64,000 bases of DNA, taken from Fragilariopsis cylindrus CCMP1102 (lineage: Eukaryota > Bacillariophyta > Bacillariophyceae > Bacillariales > Bacillariaceae). A model generated the notes under the pieces. It searched no databases, was not told the origin of the DNA, and was given only the letters and a program-made list of their open reading frames with translations. The position numbers and the translations under genes were made by a program. Of this stretch, positions 22,387-32,157 are shown in pieces. Numbering within the stretch: position 1 is the first letter of the stretch; each line of letters begins with the position of its first letter. The stretch covers positions 62,001-126,000 of the forward strand of contig FMBT01000316.1 in the NCBI GenBank assembly GCA_900095095.1. Direction: 5' to 3'.

Positions 22387-24114
22387 GTGTTGTGCTGTGC
22401 GTTATTGTGTTGTGTTCTGTGTTGTATTGGCTTTTTTCTTTCTCTTTTCGAATGGATCGATCACAATCAAATCATTATTATTTGCAATGCAATGCAAAGC
22501 ATATTATTTATTGTTATTCTTTCAATTGAACTCAATCGTACTGATACCAATACTTCCTCCTTATTTCCTTTTGATAATCCTAATTTAGTAATCAATAGTA
22601 ATAATAATACAACAACAACTGATATGACGTATAATAGCAACGATAACGATAGCAACGATAACGATAACGATTTATTGATAACAATATCTTATATAATTAT
22701 TGTTATAGTTTTATTTACTTTATCTGTATTAGCAATGGCAATCTTATCATGGTTTATCAAACATTGTTGCTGCTTGTGTTGCTTTTATAAAGGACGACGA
22801 CACGGCAATCGTAATGGCAATGACGATTACTACGATGAAGAACACGGACGTTCCTCATCATCATTGTCATTGTCAAGCGGTGATGGTAATCATATAATTC
22901 CTTCTCACATAACAATCGTGAGTCCTGGTGGTAGAAGTGGTAGAAGTGGTGGTAATAACTCAAGAGGAGGAGGAAGAGGTAGCAGAAGAACTTTTTCTGA
23001 TTCCATCGGTAGTATCATCCGGGGATGTCCCCTCACGACCGGTGGTAGTAACTCAAGAAGAAGAGACGGAGGAGAAGGAGGAGGAATGGGTAGAAGAACT
23101 TTCTCCGATTCCATTAGTAGTATCATCACCGGTTTCGGTGGTGGTGAGAAATCAATTAGTGTAATTCGGGAACAAGATCAACAAGAACAACAAGAACAAG
23201 AACAACAGCGTGGTGGTGGTGACAATCGATTCTCATTTTCATCTTCATCACGACAGCTACGAAGAACTGAACGTCGTCGTCGTCAGCGAAGAAGAAGGAA
23301 TCGAGATCGACATCATCGTCGTAGTAACCTTCGTCGTAGTCAATCATCAATGACGTTCATGATGAACAACACTTCATCTACCGCCGATGTTAATGATGAT
23401 GATAGTATAAGTGTTATCAGTGCAATTAGCGATTCTTTTTCAAACGAAAATAATTCAACAATGCCGAAGGAATCATCATTGTCCGAGTCGCCTCAGAATA
23501 CTACTACAACAACTGAATTAAGTCCTAGTACTACTGATGATCTTCAATCATCACCATCGCCACCATCCTCGCCATCGTCACCATCCTCATCGCCATCCTC
23601 TTCGTCCAGCCGTCAGACGGGAGTAGAGTCGGTATCGTTGGATCAATATCCTAACGCAACGATTCAATTCCGTAAACCATTCTTCGAAGTAGGCGAAGAT
23701 AATACAGATATTATGGACGATGAGGATGAACTGGAATTACTGCATGACTTTCTGATTCATACAGAAGATTATATACGATATCCACGATCTAAATTAACCA
23801 TATTACTTCGTGTTGCACCCCCATCACCACCACAAACAGAAGGTCCTACTGATCTATATCATTGCTATTATTCTTATCAGGAACAACTTGAACATCTCAA
23901 TAATATTGTAAATGAAGCAAATACTTCAACAGCTTCAACCGAAGGATTACAAGTATTCATTGCAACTGCCCAAGAGAACGACGATGATCTATTACGATGT
24001 GCGCCGATCCCTGGTAACAGTTATTTAATGAATTTTGATTCTATACAAGATTTACCAGAAAAGCATACAGATTTTCTAATTGATTTACTTGACGTACAAC
24101 AAGTAATTTTATGA
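22387..24114 (+). CDS. Single- or double-pass membrane protein with Arg/Ser-rich cytoplasmic region, unknown family
   Basis: Frame of 575 residues. The N-terminus is hydrophobic and Cys-rich, followed by an Asn/Asp/Thr stretch; a clear membrane segment lies about 97-125 (ISYIIIVIVLFTLSVLAMA) and is followed by a Cys cluster (HCCCLCCF) suitable for palmitoylation. Two copies of RRTFSDSI(G/S)SII are spaced about 43 residues apart, near 199 and 242. An Arg-rich block (RRRRQRRRRNRDRHHRRS) follows, then Ser/Pro repeats. The last 160 residues are ordered-looking and acidic (PNATIQFRKPFFEVG ... LIDLLDVQQVIL) and may be a folded domain. The true start is uncertain: the ATG at 22387 begins with a low-complexity TGTGCTGTG tract, and a later ATG is possible. 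Confidence 0.7.
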   Translation: MLCCALLCCVLCCIGFFLSLFEWIDHNQIIIICNAMQSILFIVILSIELNRTDTNTSSLFPFDNPNLVINSNNNTTTTDMTYNSNDNDSNDNDNDLLITISYIIIVIVLFTLSVLAMAILSWFIKHCCCLCCFYKGRRHGNRNGNDDYYDEEHGRSSSSLSLSSGDGNHIIPSHITIVSPGGRSGRSGGNNSRGGGRGSRRTFSDSIGSIIRGCPLTTGGSNSRRRDGGEGGGMGRRTFSDSISSIITGFGGGEKSISVIREQDQQEQQEQEQQRGGGDNRFSFSSSSRQLRRTERRRRQRRRRNRDRHHRRSNLRRSQSSMTFMMNNTSSTADVNDDDSISVISAISDSFSNENNSTMPKESSLSESPQNTTTTTELSPSTTDDLQSSPSPPSSPSSPSSSPSSSSSRQTGVESVSLDQYPNATIQFRKPFFEVGEDNTDIMDDEDELELLHDFLIHTEDYIRYPRSKLTILLRVAPPSPPQTEGPTDLYHCYYSYQEQLEHLNNIVNEANTSTASTEGLQVFIATAQENDDDLLRCAPIPGNSYLMNFDSIQDLPEKHTDFLIDLLDVQQVIL

Positions 24115-24142
24115 GCGCATCGATCATTCATTTTGAATGAAG

Positions 24143-24425
24143 GCGAAGTGAAATGAAATGAAATGAAATGAAATGAAATGAAATGAAATAAAAAATAAAA
24201 TAAAATAAAATAAAATAAAATAAAATAAAATAAAATAAAATAAAATAAAATAAAATAAAATAAAATAAAATAAAATGAAATGAAATGAAATGAAATGAAA
24301 TGAAATGAAATGAAATGAAATGAAATGAAATGAAATGAAATATAATGAAATGAAATGAAATAAAATAAAATGAAATAAAATAAAATAAAATGAAATAAAG
24401 TGAACGGAAATGAAGGGAAATGAAA
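24143..24425. repeat. Long GAAAT/AAAAT pentanucleotide microsatellite
   Basis: About 280 bases of 5-base units: GAAAT about 24143-24188, AAAAT about 24190-24275, GAAAT about 24276-24340, then mixed units. It starts about 30 bases after the stop of the 22387 gene. The block structure suggests point change of one unit type followed by expansion. Confidence 0.95.
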
Positions 24426-25223
24426 TTGAGTACAAATCTTTTTATATCATTCATCACCCACCGCTGAGACGAGATGCAACCGATCGACTCGAATGATACT
24501 ATATTTAAGGTAGAATAAAAATATATTACACTACTGGATTGCATTGCATTGCATTGTACAATGCAAAGCTACATGATGTAGATATAAATAATATAACTTC
24601 ATAATTTTCTATTTCAATTCTAACCCGTTCGAAATAAAAGTAAAAACCCTGGACCAGGCAGAAAAAAACTCCGTTTAGTTGTTAGATCTAACAAGTCTCA
24701 CTAACAAGTCTCTATGCGCGATTTAAAAAAAAATACTTTAATTTCAATCAAATTTTATTCTTACGCAGGCATCCAATTCGCGCAGGCAGAGGGAATTCGA
24801 TTATTTATTTATTTTGGTGTAGAAATTTGTGGAAGATGGTCCTGTTGAAAATGATTTTCCTTCGTGCTCCTACAATAGTTTGTACAGCAGTAGTCCAAGG
24901 CCAAAAATACAGTAATACTATTTTTAGATTTTTAGTTTGAAAATAATATTAACATATAAATTATTTCTACGTATTTACTATACGCACAGAGAGATAGATG
25001 GCTACAGTACTATAATTGACTACTGTATTGTATAAAATATACCACTTTTTTTTTTTTAGTTTTCTTCGTTGGTTTCTTTCGAAACAACAATCATCGAAGA
25101 TTGACATTTCAATTTTCAATCTTTCTGATCGTTCCGTTCCGTTCGTTCGTTCTACCATCCACCCACATCCTATAATAATACCTTTTTTTTCTTTAAAGCT
25201 TTGCAGTTGGTTCTTTTCCTTTT
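24426..25223. other. Intergenic spacer
   Basis: No gene seen. It separates the 3' ends of two convergent genes. GGAAGATGGTCCTG at 24831-24844 matches half of the hairpin at 39044-39075. Confidence 0.5.
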
Positions 25224-28200
25224 TTAGACCATTTGAATTTTCAATTTTTCTAAACGTTCTACCACAACATCATGGTCCGATTGTAATCTTGTATATTGAC
25301 TTTGAATAGTAGTTGCTTTTTTCCGTAAACGTTGTTCTTCTACTGATGTTGCTTTTGATAGTTGTTTACACTTTTCTAATTCTGATCTTGTACTATCATA
25401 TTTCGTTTGTAAACTAGCATAGACTTTCTGTAGTTGAGAATGATTCGCAACTGCTTTACGTAATTGAGTTTCTGTTTCTTGACTATCTTGATCTTGTCGT
25501 TCTCCTGCGTTATTTTCGACCTCATGACGGGCAAGTAACAGCTCTGACATTAATGTTGATAGATCATTTTGTAATTCATTTTTATCAGTTTCAAGTTTTT
25601 CGACGTATTCCTTCATAGTTTTAAGTTCGGTCATTGTCGTAGCTATCTTTGTATCCTTAAAACTTGATGATTCCTTACATTCTTCCAATTGTCGTTCCAA
25701 TTCATCAAGGGACAATGTACCGTCCGGTTCCTCCTTATTACTACTTCCATCGTCTTCCTTCTTTTCTTCTTCTACTTCATTCACGGATGGTGCTCCCTTC
25801 TTCGTACCGTTAACCTTCCTTTCGAGAACTTCGACCTTTTCAACCGTATCTTCGTATTTCTCCATTACAGTCAGTAATTCTTTTGTCGTAGACTCTAAAA
25901 TCTTTTGTAGCTTTTCGTAATGCTGTAAAACTATTTTCAAATCATCCTCGCGTGTTTGTCTACCCTTTACAGCCTCCTTTGTACTATTTCTCGACTTTTC
26001 AAGTTCTTTCTCCAACACTGATATTTCTTTCATGGCCATACTATTGTCGCCGCTAGCATCAGTATCAAACATTTCGAGACGCTGTAATCTGGCACACTTT
26101 ACGGTATGTTCTTGTTTCAGCGTTTTGTATTGCGCGATGACATCTCGCAATTGGCTATCTCGTTCTACGTGTTTCCTTTTTGCCTCGTCGAGATCTTCAC
26201 GTGATTTCTTTACTTCTCCTTCTAAAATCATTACGCTAACCCCAGAATCATTCATTTTCGATTCTACACCAGCATATTCCTTATTGGATCGCATCAAGAT
26301 TTCCATATTGGTCATCGCATCTGCATAGTCTTGTTGGAGCGCACTATCAGATTTACCGGCAGCGACTTCGTTTTCGTACAAACGTCGTTCGTACACTTCG
26401 TTCTTTTTGGTTAGTTCCTCCAATTGAGAAACAGCCTCCTCGTGCTCTTCTTGCAAAATCTTATACGACGATTCGGTTTCGTTCAAATCACGAATCGCCT
26501 CATCGTACGCCTCGATTTGTGTTGTATTCTTCTGAAGTTGTTCTCGTGCCTCATCACGTTCCTGTTCGAATTTATCACTATCTTCACTAATATCACCAAG
26601 TTTCATTACAACAGCTTGATACAAAGCATCCAATCGTGAATAATTCTCAACGTTCTTACATTTGTCTGCAACGTTAGTGAAATCCATAATAAGTAGATCG
26701 TACTGTTGCTTCTTATCGTCCAATTTTACAAGTGTATCCGTGTGCTCATCTCGAAGCCTTTCATACTTCATCTCTGACTTCGTCATAATCCTGTTTTGAT
26801 TTTCTATATTCTTTAGTATCATCGTATTCTCCTCCTTCAGTCGACGACAACGATCTAAACTTTGATCCTTTCGGAGCTTAGTATTTTCTTTTTCAAGTGT
26901 CTTCACTTTTGATTGTGACGTCGAGACCACCCCGTTGTAATCTTCCATAAGTTCAGCGTACTTAGCTTGTGATTCCTTGAGTTGTTGTGATAGAAGTACA
27001 TTATCAAGCTGTTGCTTGGTTGTATTTTTTGCACGCTGGTCTTCTGATTGGGTTAAGTTTTCTACTATAGAAGCGCCTCCCCATGCTGATGCTGCCGATC
27101 CATCGGTATGTTCATCTTCGTCGTCTTCTTCTGGAATTTGTTCAAGAACACTCCGAGACGAGGACTGGGTTGACTCACAACTAGTGTAATCCGCAGAAGA
27201 ACTACCCTGGGTAGACTCACCACTGGTATATTCGACAGATGATTCATTTTCGCTCGACCATTCTGTCGATGATGAACTTAAAACTGTGGTCAATCTTTCA
27301 TTCTCATTCTCATTCTGTCTTGCGGGATCGTTGTTGTCCTGTTCCAATTTCACACTTTCACATTCAACACTGCCATCTGATGATTCGATCAACTCCACGA
27401 GATGTTGGTCTTGTTCCACCTTCACACTTTCACATTCAACACTGCCGTCTTCTGAAAGGACCCACTTCACGAGACGGCCGTGATATTTATCTTGTTGTGG
27501 ATTACCGTCAACATTGTAACCAATATTGATATTGGAACTCTCCTCATCCGACGAGGACATATCACATGCAAGGGGAGAAGCCGACAAGGATGGCGTAGAC
27601 AACGTGGACGATCCCTCCGTAACAGAAGTATCGGAACTATTAGTGATCTTGTCGCTGTTCTTGTTATTTAAATGCACCGATGATTCCTTCTCGATATCGC
27701 TTTCTTCAGAGATTGCATCAGGAGACTGATCACTACATATAGATGACGCTGCTGCTGATGAATGATCACCAACACTTCCACCAATAGCACCAAATGCACT
27801 TGTTTTCTTTCTTCGTGCTGATTTAACGGTATGTCTTTTCGTTAACGTTGGTAGGGTTAATAACGAGTTCGTGGTGTCTGCGTCATCATGATTGTTATCT
27901 TCACTCTTGTCTGTATCAGTAGTATAGTTCGATTGATTCTCCTTGTGGTGGTGGTGGTCATCATCGTTGTCATCGTCACATGCTAATGCTGGGGGTTCAC
28001 CTGTGTAATCGTCGTCATCAACAAGCATAATTTTATCAACAACTTCCGTATCCTTCTCGTCTTTCTCCTTTTCTTCCTCTGTACTAGTTTCATCTAAAAG
28101 ATCCTTCTTCCATGCAAGGTCACGATTCCAAGGTTGTGAAGAATTTGTTCTTTTACTAGAAAAAGAAGAAGCAGCGGTAGCAGCAGTAGCAGCAGTACCA

Positions 28201-29303
28201 TTCGAGTGTTGACGTTGATGTTGATGCTGTTTTTTACCATCGTCAGCAACAACGCGTCTTTTGTCTCCTTGATTTTCATCTTCTTCACGTTTTGATTTCA
28301 TAATATTTGCTTGAATCTTTCGTTCATTTTGTTCCTCTTTTAAATTTTCTAATTTTTCTTCCAATCTACTAATTTCAGAATACTTTGCAGCCTTATTTAC
28401 CTCAAGTGAGTTCTCTGCGGTATCAGCTGTATCAGCTGTATCAGCTGTATCAGTATTAGTCGTATTAACCTGAACGATATCATCCTTTTTAAGTTCACCA
28501 ATTTCTCCCACAAGATTCTTAATTTGTTGTTCTTGTATTTGAACAGTCTGTTCCAGTTCGCCGTTCGTATTGTTGTTCGACTCTTCAGCTTGTTGAGTTA
28601 ATTCTTGTATCTGATCCTTCATTGATATGATATGTAATTCTTGTGATAAGATTGTATCTGTTTGAAAACTTTTTTCATTCAGTAATTCATCATATCGTTC
28701 TTTTGCTTTTTTCATTTCAGTATCAATTGCGACAATTTTACGTTGTACATTATCAAAATCACTACTGCCATCGATCCCTGTCGTTGTTGTCGTGCTACTC
28801 TTTTCATATTTGATTGGTATATCTTGTAATGATTTAACAACACCACTCATTTCAAGTAATCTTTTATTGTTCTCACTTTTTTCCTTTTTCATTTTTTCCA
28901 ATTTTAATTTAGTTTCCTCATATTTACTTTTTAATTCATCCAATTCCATCCCTTGTTTACTTGCCAATAAGAGTTTAGATGACGACGATGATGATTTGAA
29001 CTTTGACTTCGACGACAACTTCGATGATAATGATGATTTGGACTTGGATTTGGATTTACTAGTAGATGATGATGATAATGATGATGATACTTGATTTCGT
29101 GAAGAGAAGTTACTACCATTGACAGTTCTGCTGTTACTGCCGCATCTACCACTGCTGATGTTACCGCTACCGCTACCGCTACCATTCTTATCTCCAGGAA
29201 AATCGTCTCTCCGAACCGGGATTGGAGAAACTGGATCTATACCGTTCGCATTCTTATGAATGGCAATGGTTTTAGGCCACATCTGTGTCGCTCCTATTGT
29301 CAT
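25224..29303 (-). CDS. Long coiled-coil protein, 1359 residues, unknown family
   Basis: A single open frame. Residues 1-115 are Ser/Lys-rich, then a first coiled coil runs to about 350 (for example KSKYEETKLKLEKMKKEKS). The centre (about 350-760) is disordered and acidic with TAD repeats near 290, a His/Asp run and two repeats of SSDGSVECESVK-type sequence (also GESTQGSSS/CESTQSSS). The C-terminal 600 residues are almost continuous Glu/Lys/Leu heptad coiled coil ending VVERLEKLKIQMV. This is the layout of golgin, centrosomal or cytoskeletal tether proteins; no signature assigns one of these. No intron is needed. The ATG at 29303 is the first in frame. Confidence 0.8.
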   Translation of the reverse strand: MTIGATQMWPKTIAIHKNANGIDPVSPIPVRRDDFPGDKNGSGSGSGNISSGRCGSNSRTVNGSNFSSRNQVSSSLSSSSTSKSKSKSKSSLSSKLSSKSKFKSSSSSSKLLLASKQGMELDELKSKYEETKLKLEKMKKEKSENNKRLLEMSGVVKSLQDIPIKYEKSSTTTTTGIDGSSDFDNVQRKIVAIDTEMKKAKERYDELLNEKSFQTDTILSQELHIISMKDQIQELTQQAEESNNNTNGELEQTVQIQEQQIKNLVGEIGELKKDDIVQVNTTNTDTADTADTADTAENSLEVNKAAKYSEISRLEEKLENLKEEQNERKIQANIMKSKREEDENQGDKRRVVADDGKKQHQHQRQHSNGTAATAATAASSFSSKRTNSSQPWNRDLAWKKDLLDETSTEEEKEKDEKDTEVVDKIMLVDDDDYTGEPPALACDDDNDDDHHHHKENQSNYTTDTDKSEDNNHDDADTTNSLLTLPTLTKRHTVKSARRKKTSAFGAIGGSVGDHSSAAASSICSDQSPDAISEESDIEKESSVHLNNKNSDKITNSSDTSVTEGSSTLSTPSLSASPLACDMSSSDEESSNINIGYNVDGNPQQDKYHGRLVKWVLSEDGSVECESVKVEQDQHLVELIESSDGSVECESVKLEQDNNDPARQNENENERLTTVLSSSSTEWSSENESSVEYTSGESTQGSSSADYTSCESTQSSSRSVLEQIPEEDDEDEHTDGSAASAWGGASIVENLTQSEDQRAKNTTKQQLDNVLLSQQLKESQAKYAELMEDYNGVVSTSQSKVKTLEKENTKLRKDQSLDRCRRLKEENTMILKNIENQNRIMTKSEMKYERLRDEHTDTLVKLDDKKQQYDLLIMDFTNVADKCKNVENYSRLDALYQAVVMKLGDISEDSDKFEQERDEAREQLQKNTTQIEAYDEAIRDLNETESSYKILQEEHEEAVSQLEELTKKNEVYERRLYENEVAAGKSDSALQQDYADAMTNMEILMRSNKEYAGVESKMNDSGVSVMILEGEVKKSREDLDEAKRKHVERDSQLRDVIAQYKTLKQEHTVKCARLQRLEMFDTDASGDNSMAMKEISVLEKELEKSRNSTKEAVKGRQTREDDLKIVLQHYEKLQKILESTTKELLTVMEKYEDTVEKVEVLERKVNGTKKGAPSVNEVEEEKKEDDGSSNKEEPDGTLSLDELERQLEECKESSSFKDTKIATTMTELKTMKEYVEKLETDKNELQNDLSTLMSELLLARHEVENNAGERQDQDSQETETQLRKAVANHSQLQKVYASLQTKYDSTRSELEKCKQLSKATSVEEQRLRKKATTIQSQYTRLQSDHDVVVERLEKLKIQMV

Positions 29304-30322
29304 CTTCTCTTCCTTACTATGAATGAATGATTAAATGATCCGTTTTACTTTATTATTACTATACAGTAGCTTTTGATTTGTCACTCTTAGCTTTTTCTTC
29401 TACTTGTATTGAGCTAGATTGAAGTTGAAAGTATCAACAACCAATAATCACAATTACAGTAGGGTACTCACAAACAGCAAAAAAGGAGAAGTTTGCTTTT
29501 TTTTTCAGTCCACTCACGGTTTGGTTGGTACTAGCTTGCGTGCTTTTACTGTAACTCGGCCTTCAGCATATGTGTGTTTGTCACACACGATGATGAACCC
29601 AACCCTCCTGTAGTGCTTTACGTATCTTTGTTGAGTGATGAAATGCTCATTTTTCTCTTGAATGAATAATTACATGCCGTTGAGTTTGAAATATTAATCT
29701 GTAGACTTCACCTTATCAACGCGCACCTCGCCCGGCAAAAAATAGACAGGGCATAATAGTATTATTTTAGTGCCCTCCCCGCACTATAGATACAGTAAGT
29801 ACGTACAATACATACATATAGTACTGTACTATAGTACTGTACTATAGTACTGTAATACAGTACAGCACTTGCGTTTTTGTAATAATACTAGTGGACCGTT
29901 GTGCGTTGAATGACACGTGTATCTTTATTAGGTAAATAAGTGTACGATAACATTTATTTATCTAGCCTCTATTATGTAAAAAGAAAGTTCCTTGGTGTGC
30001 ACTGAGACTGAATTCATTTCTTTTTTTATCGTGCACCTTCGCGTAACTTTTTAAAAATAAATGTAGAACAGATCTACACAGTACGGTAACGACGCTACAA
30101 TTATCAAGAAAAGATTGTTGCATCTCATCTTTTCCATTGTACTTCAAGTACTCTTTCTCATACTACATTTATCAAGCTTCGTTCATTCGTATATCCCTTC
30201 ATTGAACTTCCTTCCTTCCTTCCTTCCTTCGTTCACATTTATTCAATCAATCAGTTAAAGCAACCAATTGTGGTATCAATTGTTAACAACAGCGTCAGCG
30301 TCAGCGTCATCAGTGCAGTGAT
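29304..30322. other. Divergent promoter region between the coiled-coil gene and the 30323 gene
   Basis: Contains a palindromic array (29817-29854) of TATAGTACTGTAC units, a TTCC/CTTC run (about 30212-30232), and several TACAGTA motifs (29455, 29790). The genes at both sides point away from it. No supported gene inside. Confidence 0.6.
29817..29870. repeat. Self-complementary TATAGTACTGTAC array
   Basis: TATAGTACTGTAC repeats about three times with a 14-base period, then AATACAGTACAG. Each unit is itself palindromic (AGTACTGTACT), so the stretch can form a hairpin or bind a dimeric factor. Confidence 0.8.
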
Positions 30323-31795
30323 ATGGACGACGAGAAGAACAACGATAACAACGAAGGTATCAGAAGTGGTTGCAACTTCATCCACAACTACCCTATTCCT
30401 TCATCTCCTACCAATGATTACGACGACGATGAGAATGTGACTGCTTCTTCTTGTAATAGTACTGATAGTATTATTCCACTGTCTACTATGATTTATGAGG
30501 ATCTTGTTTTTACTATTGAAGATTTTGTGACGGGCGGCGCTGCTGCTGCTGCTGCGGACGATGACGATAACGCTTCTGCTAATGTAGCTGATGCCGATGG
30601 CGACCGGCGAAGAAGAAAAAGAACACGAAGACATCGTCAACGTCAACTTCGCCATCAACTCCATCAACTCCATCAACGCCATCAACGCCAACGGTATCTC
30701 GAAGATACGGACGATGAAGCCAACGATGCAGATGGTGGTGGTGATGATTTCGATAACGAAGATGATGATAATAGTATTAATATTGGTATAATTTCTTGTA
30801 ATAATGACGGTATCGTTAACGATTACGGCCTTGGTATCGATTCATCAATTACTAGCGAAGAAATACACAATAATAGTCATGAACAAAAACCATTATGTAT
30901 TGCAGAGGAACGTAGTATAGAAGTACTTGGGATGAAATACGGCCTTGGTGTCGATTCATCAAATAATAGCAAAGAAATACACAACAACAATCATATACAA
31001 AAACCATCATGTTTTGCAGAGGAACGTAGTATAGAAGTTCTTGGGATGAAAGATATTGTTGTTAAACAAAGACGACAAGCAGTAGTAGCAGCCACTACTG
31101 CCGATTCTCCTGGTGTATCAACGTCAACGTCAATATCAATATCAACACCAGCAACATCATTATCAAAAAAAAGACTACAACTAAAATTACGCCGATCAAA
31201 ATCAAAATCATTCATCACAACAAGCAAAAAAGAAGAAGCACCACGACCTCCACCGCGGCCTCCACCGCGACCGCCTCTTCCGTCGCCTCTTCCACTGCTT
31301 CGTCCTCCTCCTCCTGAACTTGGATTAGTAAATTTTGATACAGGTAATAATTTATCAGCTCCAATGTATAGAAGATCATTCGGTTGGAAGCTCTTACTTA
31401 ATATACCTGGATCCATCTTTACTGTAAAGAAAATTGCAGCGACCTTACCAAGAATTTCATCGACTTTACCAATTTTACGTTTGTTTTCTAGATATACACC
31501 AGCATTGAACATCAGCAGCAAAAGCAGAGGAAGAAGCTGTAACGATTATCATCGAATCGACTCCTATTCCCACCAAGATGAATGCGACGACTATACTACT
31601 GCAATGAACAATATAAAACAACAACGACAACAAAAACAACAACAGAAGGCGCACTCAGGTATGGAATCCAGGCGAGAACGACAGAAACATAAATACAAGA
31701 ATAAGAAGGGAGAAGCGTCGATGGTAATGATAATGGACGTGGACGACTTGGACTGCAACTTGGACTGCAACATGTATAATATGATAAACCAATAA
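30323..31795 (+). CDS. 490-residue low-complexity protein with a 38-residue internal duplication
   Basis: Family not recognised. Acidic/Ser start; Ala run near residue 74; an Arg/His/Gln-rich stretch (about 94-127) that could be a nuclear signal or RNA-binding region; then acidic. Two adjacent 38-residue repeats start near 168 and 206 (bases 30824 and 30938, exactly 114 apart) with shared ends AEERSIEVLGMK. A proline-rich tract (PRPPPRPPPRPPLPSP) near 310 could bind SH3/WW-like partners. Positively charged Lys/Arg and Gln repeats precede the C-terminus. ATG at 30323 follows GTGATATGGAC. Confidence 0.7.
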   Translation: MDDEKNNDNNEGIRSGCNFIHNYPIPSSPTNDYDDDENVTASSCNSTDSIIPLSTMIYEDLVFTIEDFVTGGAAAAAADDDDNASANVADADGDRRRRKRTRRHRQRQLRHQLHQLHQRHQRQRYLEDTDDEANDADGGGDDFDNEDDDNSINIGIISCNNDGIVNDYGLGIDSSITSEEIHNNSHEQKPLCIAEERSIEVLGMKYGLGVDSSNNSKEIHNNNHIQKPSCFAEERSIEVLGMKDIVVKQRRQAVVAATTADSPGVSTSTSISISTPATSLSKKRLQLKLRRSKSKSFITTSKKEEAPRPPPRPPPRPPLPSPLPLLRPPPPELGLVNFDTGNNLSAPMYRRSFGWKLLLNIPGSIFTVKKIAATLPRISSTLPILRLFSRYTPALNISSKSRGRSCNDYHRIDSYSHQDECDDYTTAMNNIKQQRQQKQQQKAHSGMESRRERQKHKYKNKKGEASMVMIMDVDDLDCNLDCNMYNMINQ

Positions 31796-32157
31796 TCATA
31801 TCACTCTCAATCACTCTCATAAAATAAATGTATCATATTATATAGTATACTATGTATCAATTCTTTTTCCTATATTATCCATCATCATCACAACGAAACG
31901 AGAAAAATGTATCTGTTCCTTCTTGTCCTAAACAGCTATAACTTTAGTAACCTACTGATGACACGACATTCGGTATACATTTGCTTTCATCACAAGAATC
32001 AAAAGCAGTAGTAAAAAAAACTAAATCAGGTCCTGTGGTACTTGCTACCTGTACCACTCCTCTTTCTGGCATTCTAACCCATCCTAGCATGTATAAAGTC
32101 CCAATCAGATGGTATAATCTGAGCTTAATATGCATAGGGTGGATACCTGGACCAGAC
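31796..32157. other. 3' flank and left edge of element copy A
   Basis: No gene is supported; a 94-codon plus frame (31981-32265) runs from this flank into the repeat and its poly-G tract and is not credible. Homology with copy B begins at about 32158 (TTTGGGGCGCTAGGTATGTG). Confidence 0.5.

Noticed and set aside
24124-24544. Frames rich in FHFIS and FYFIL
   Set aside because: Read-outs of the GAAAT/AAAAT pentanucleotide array.
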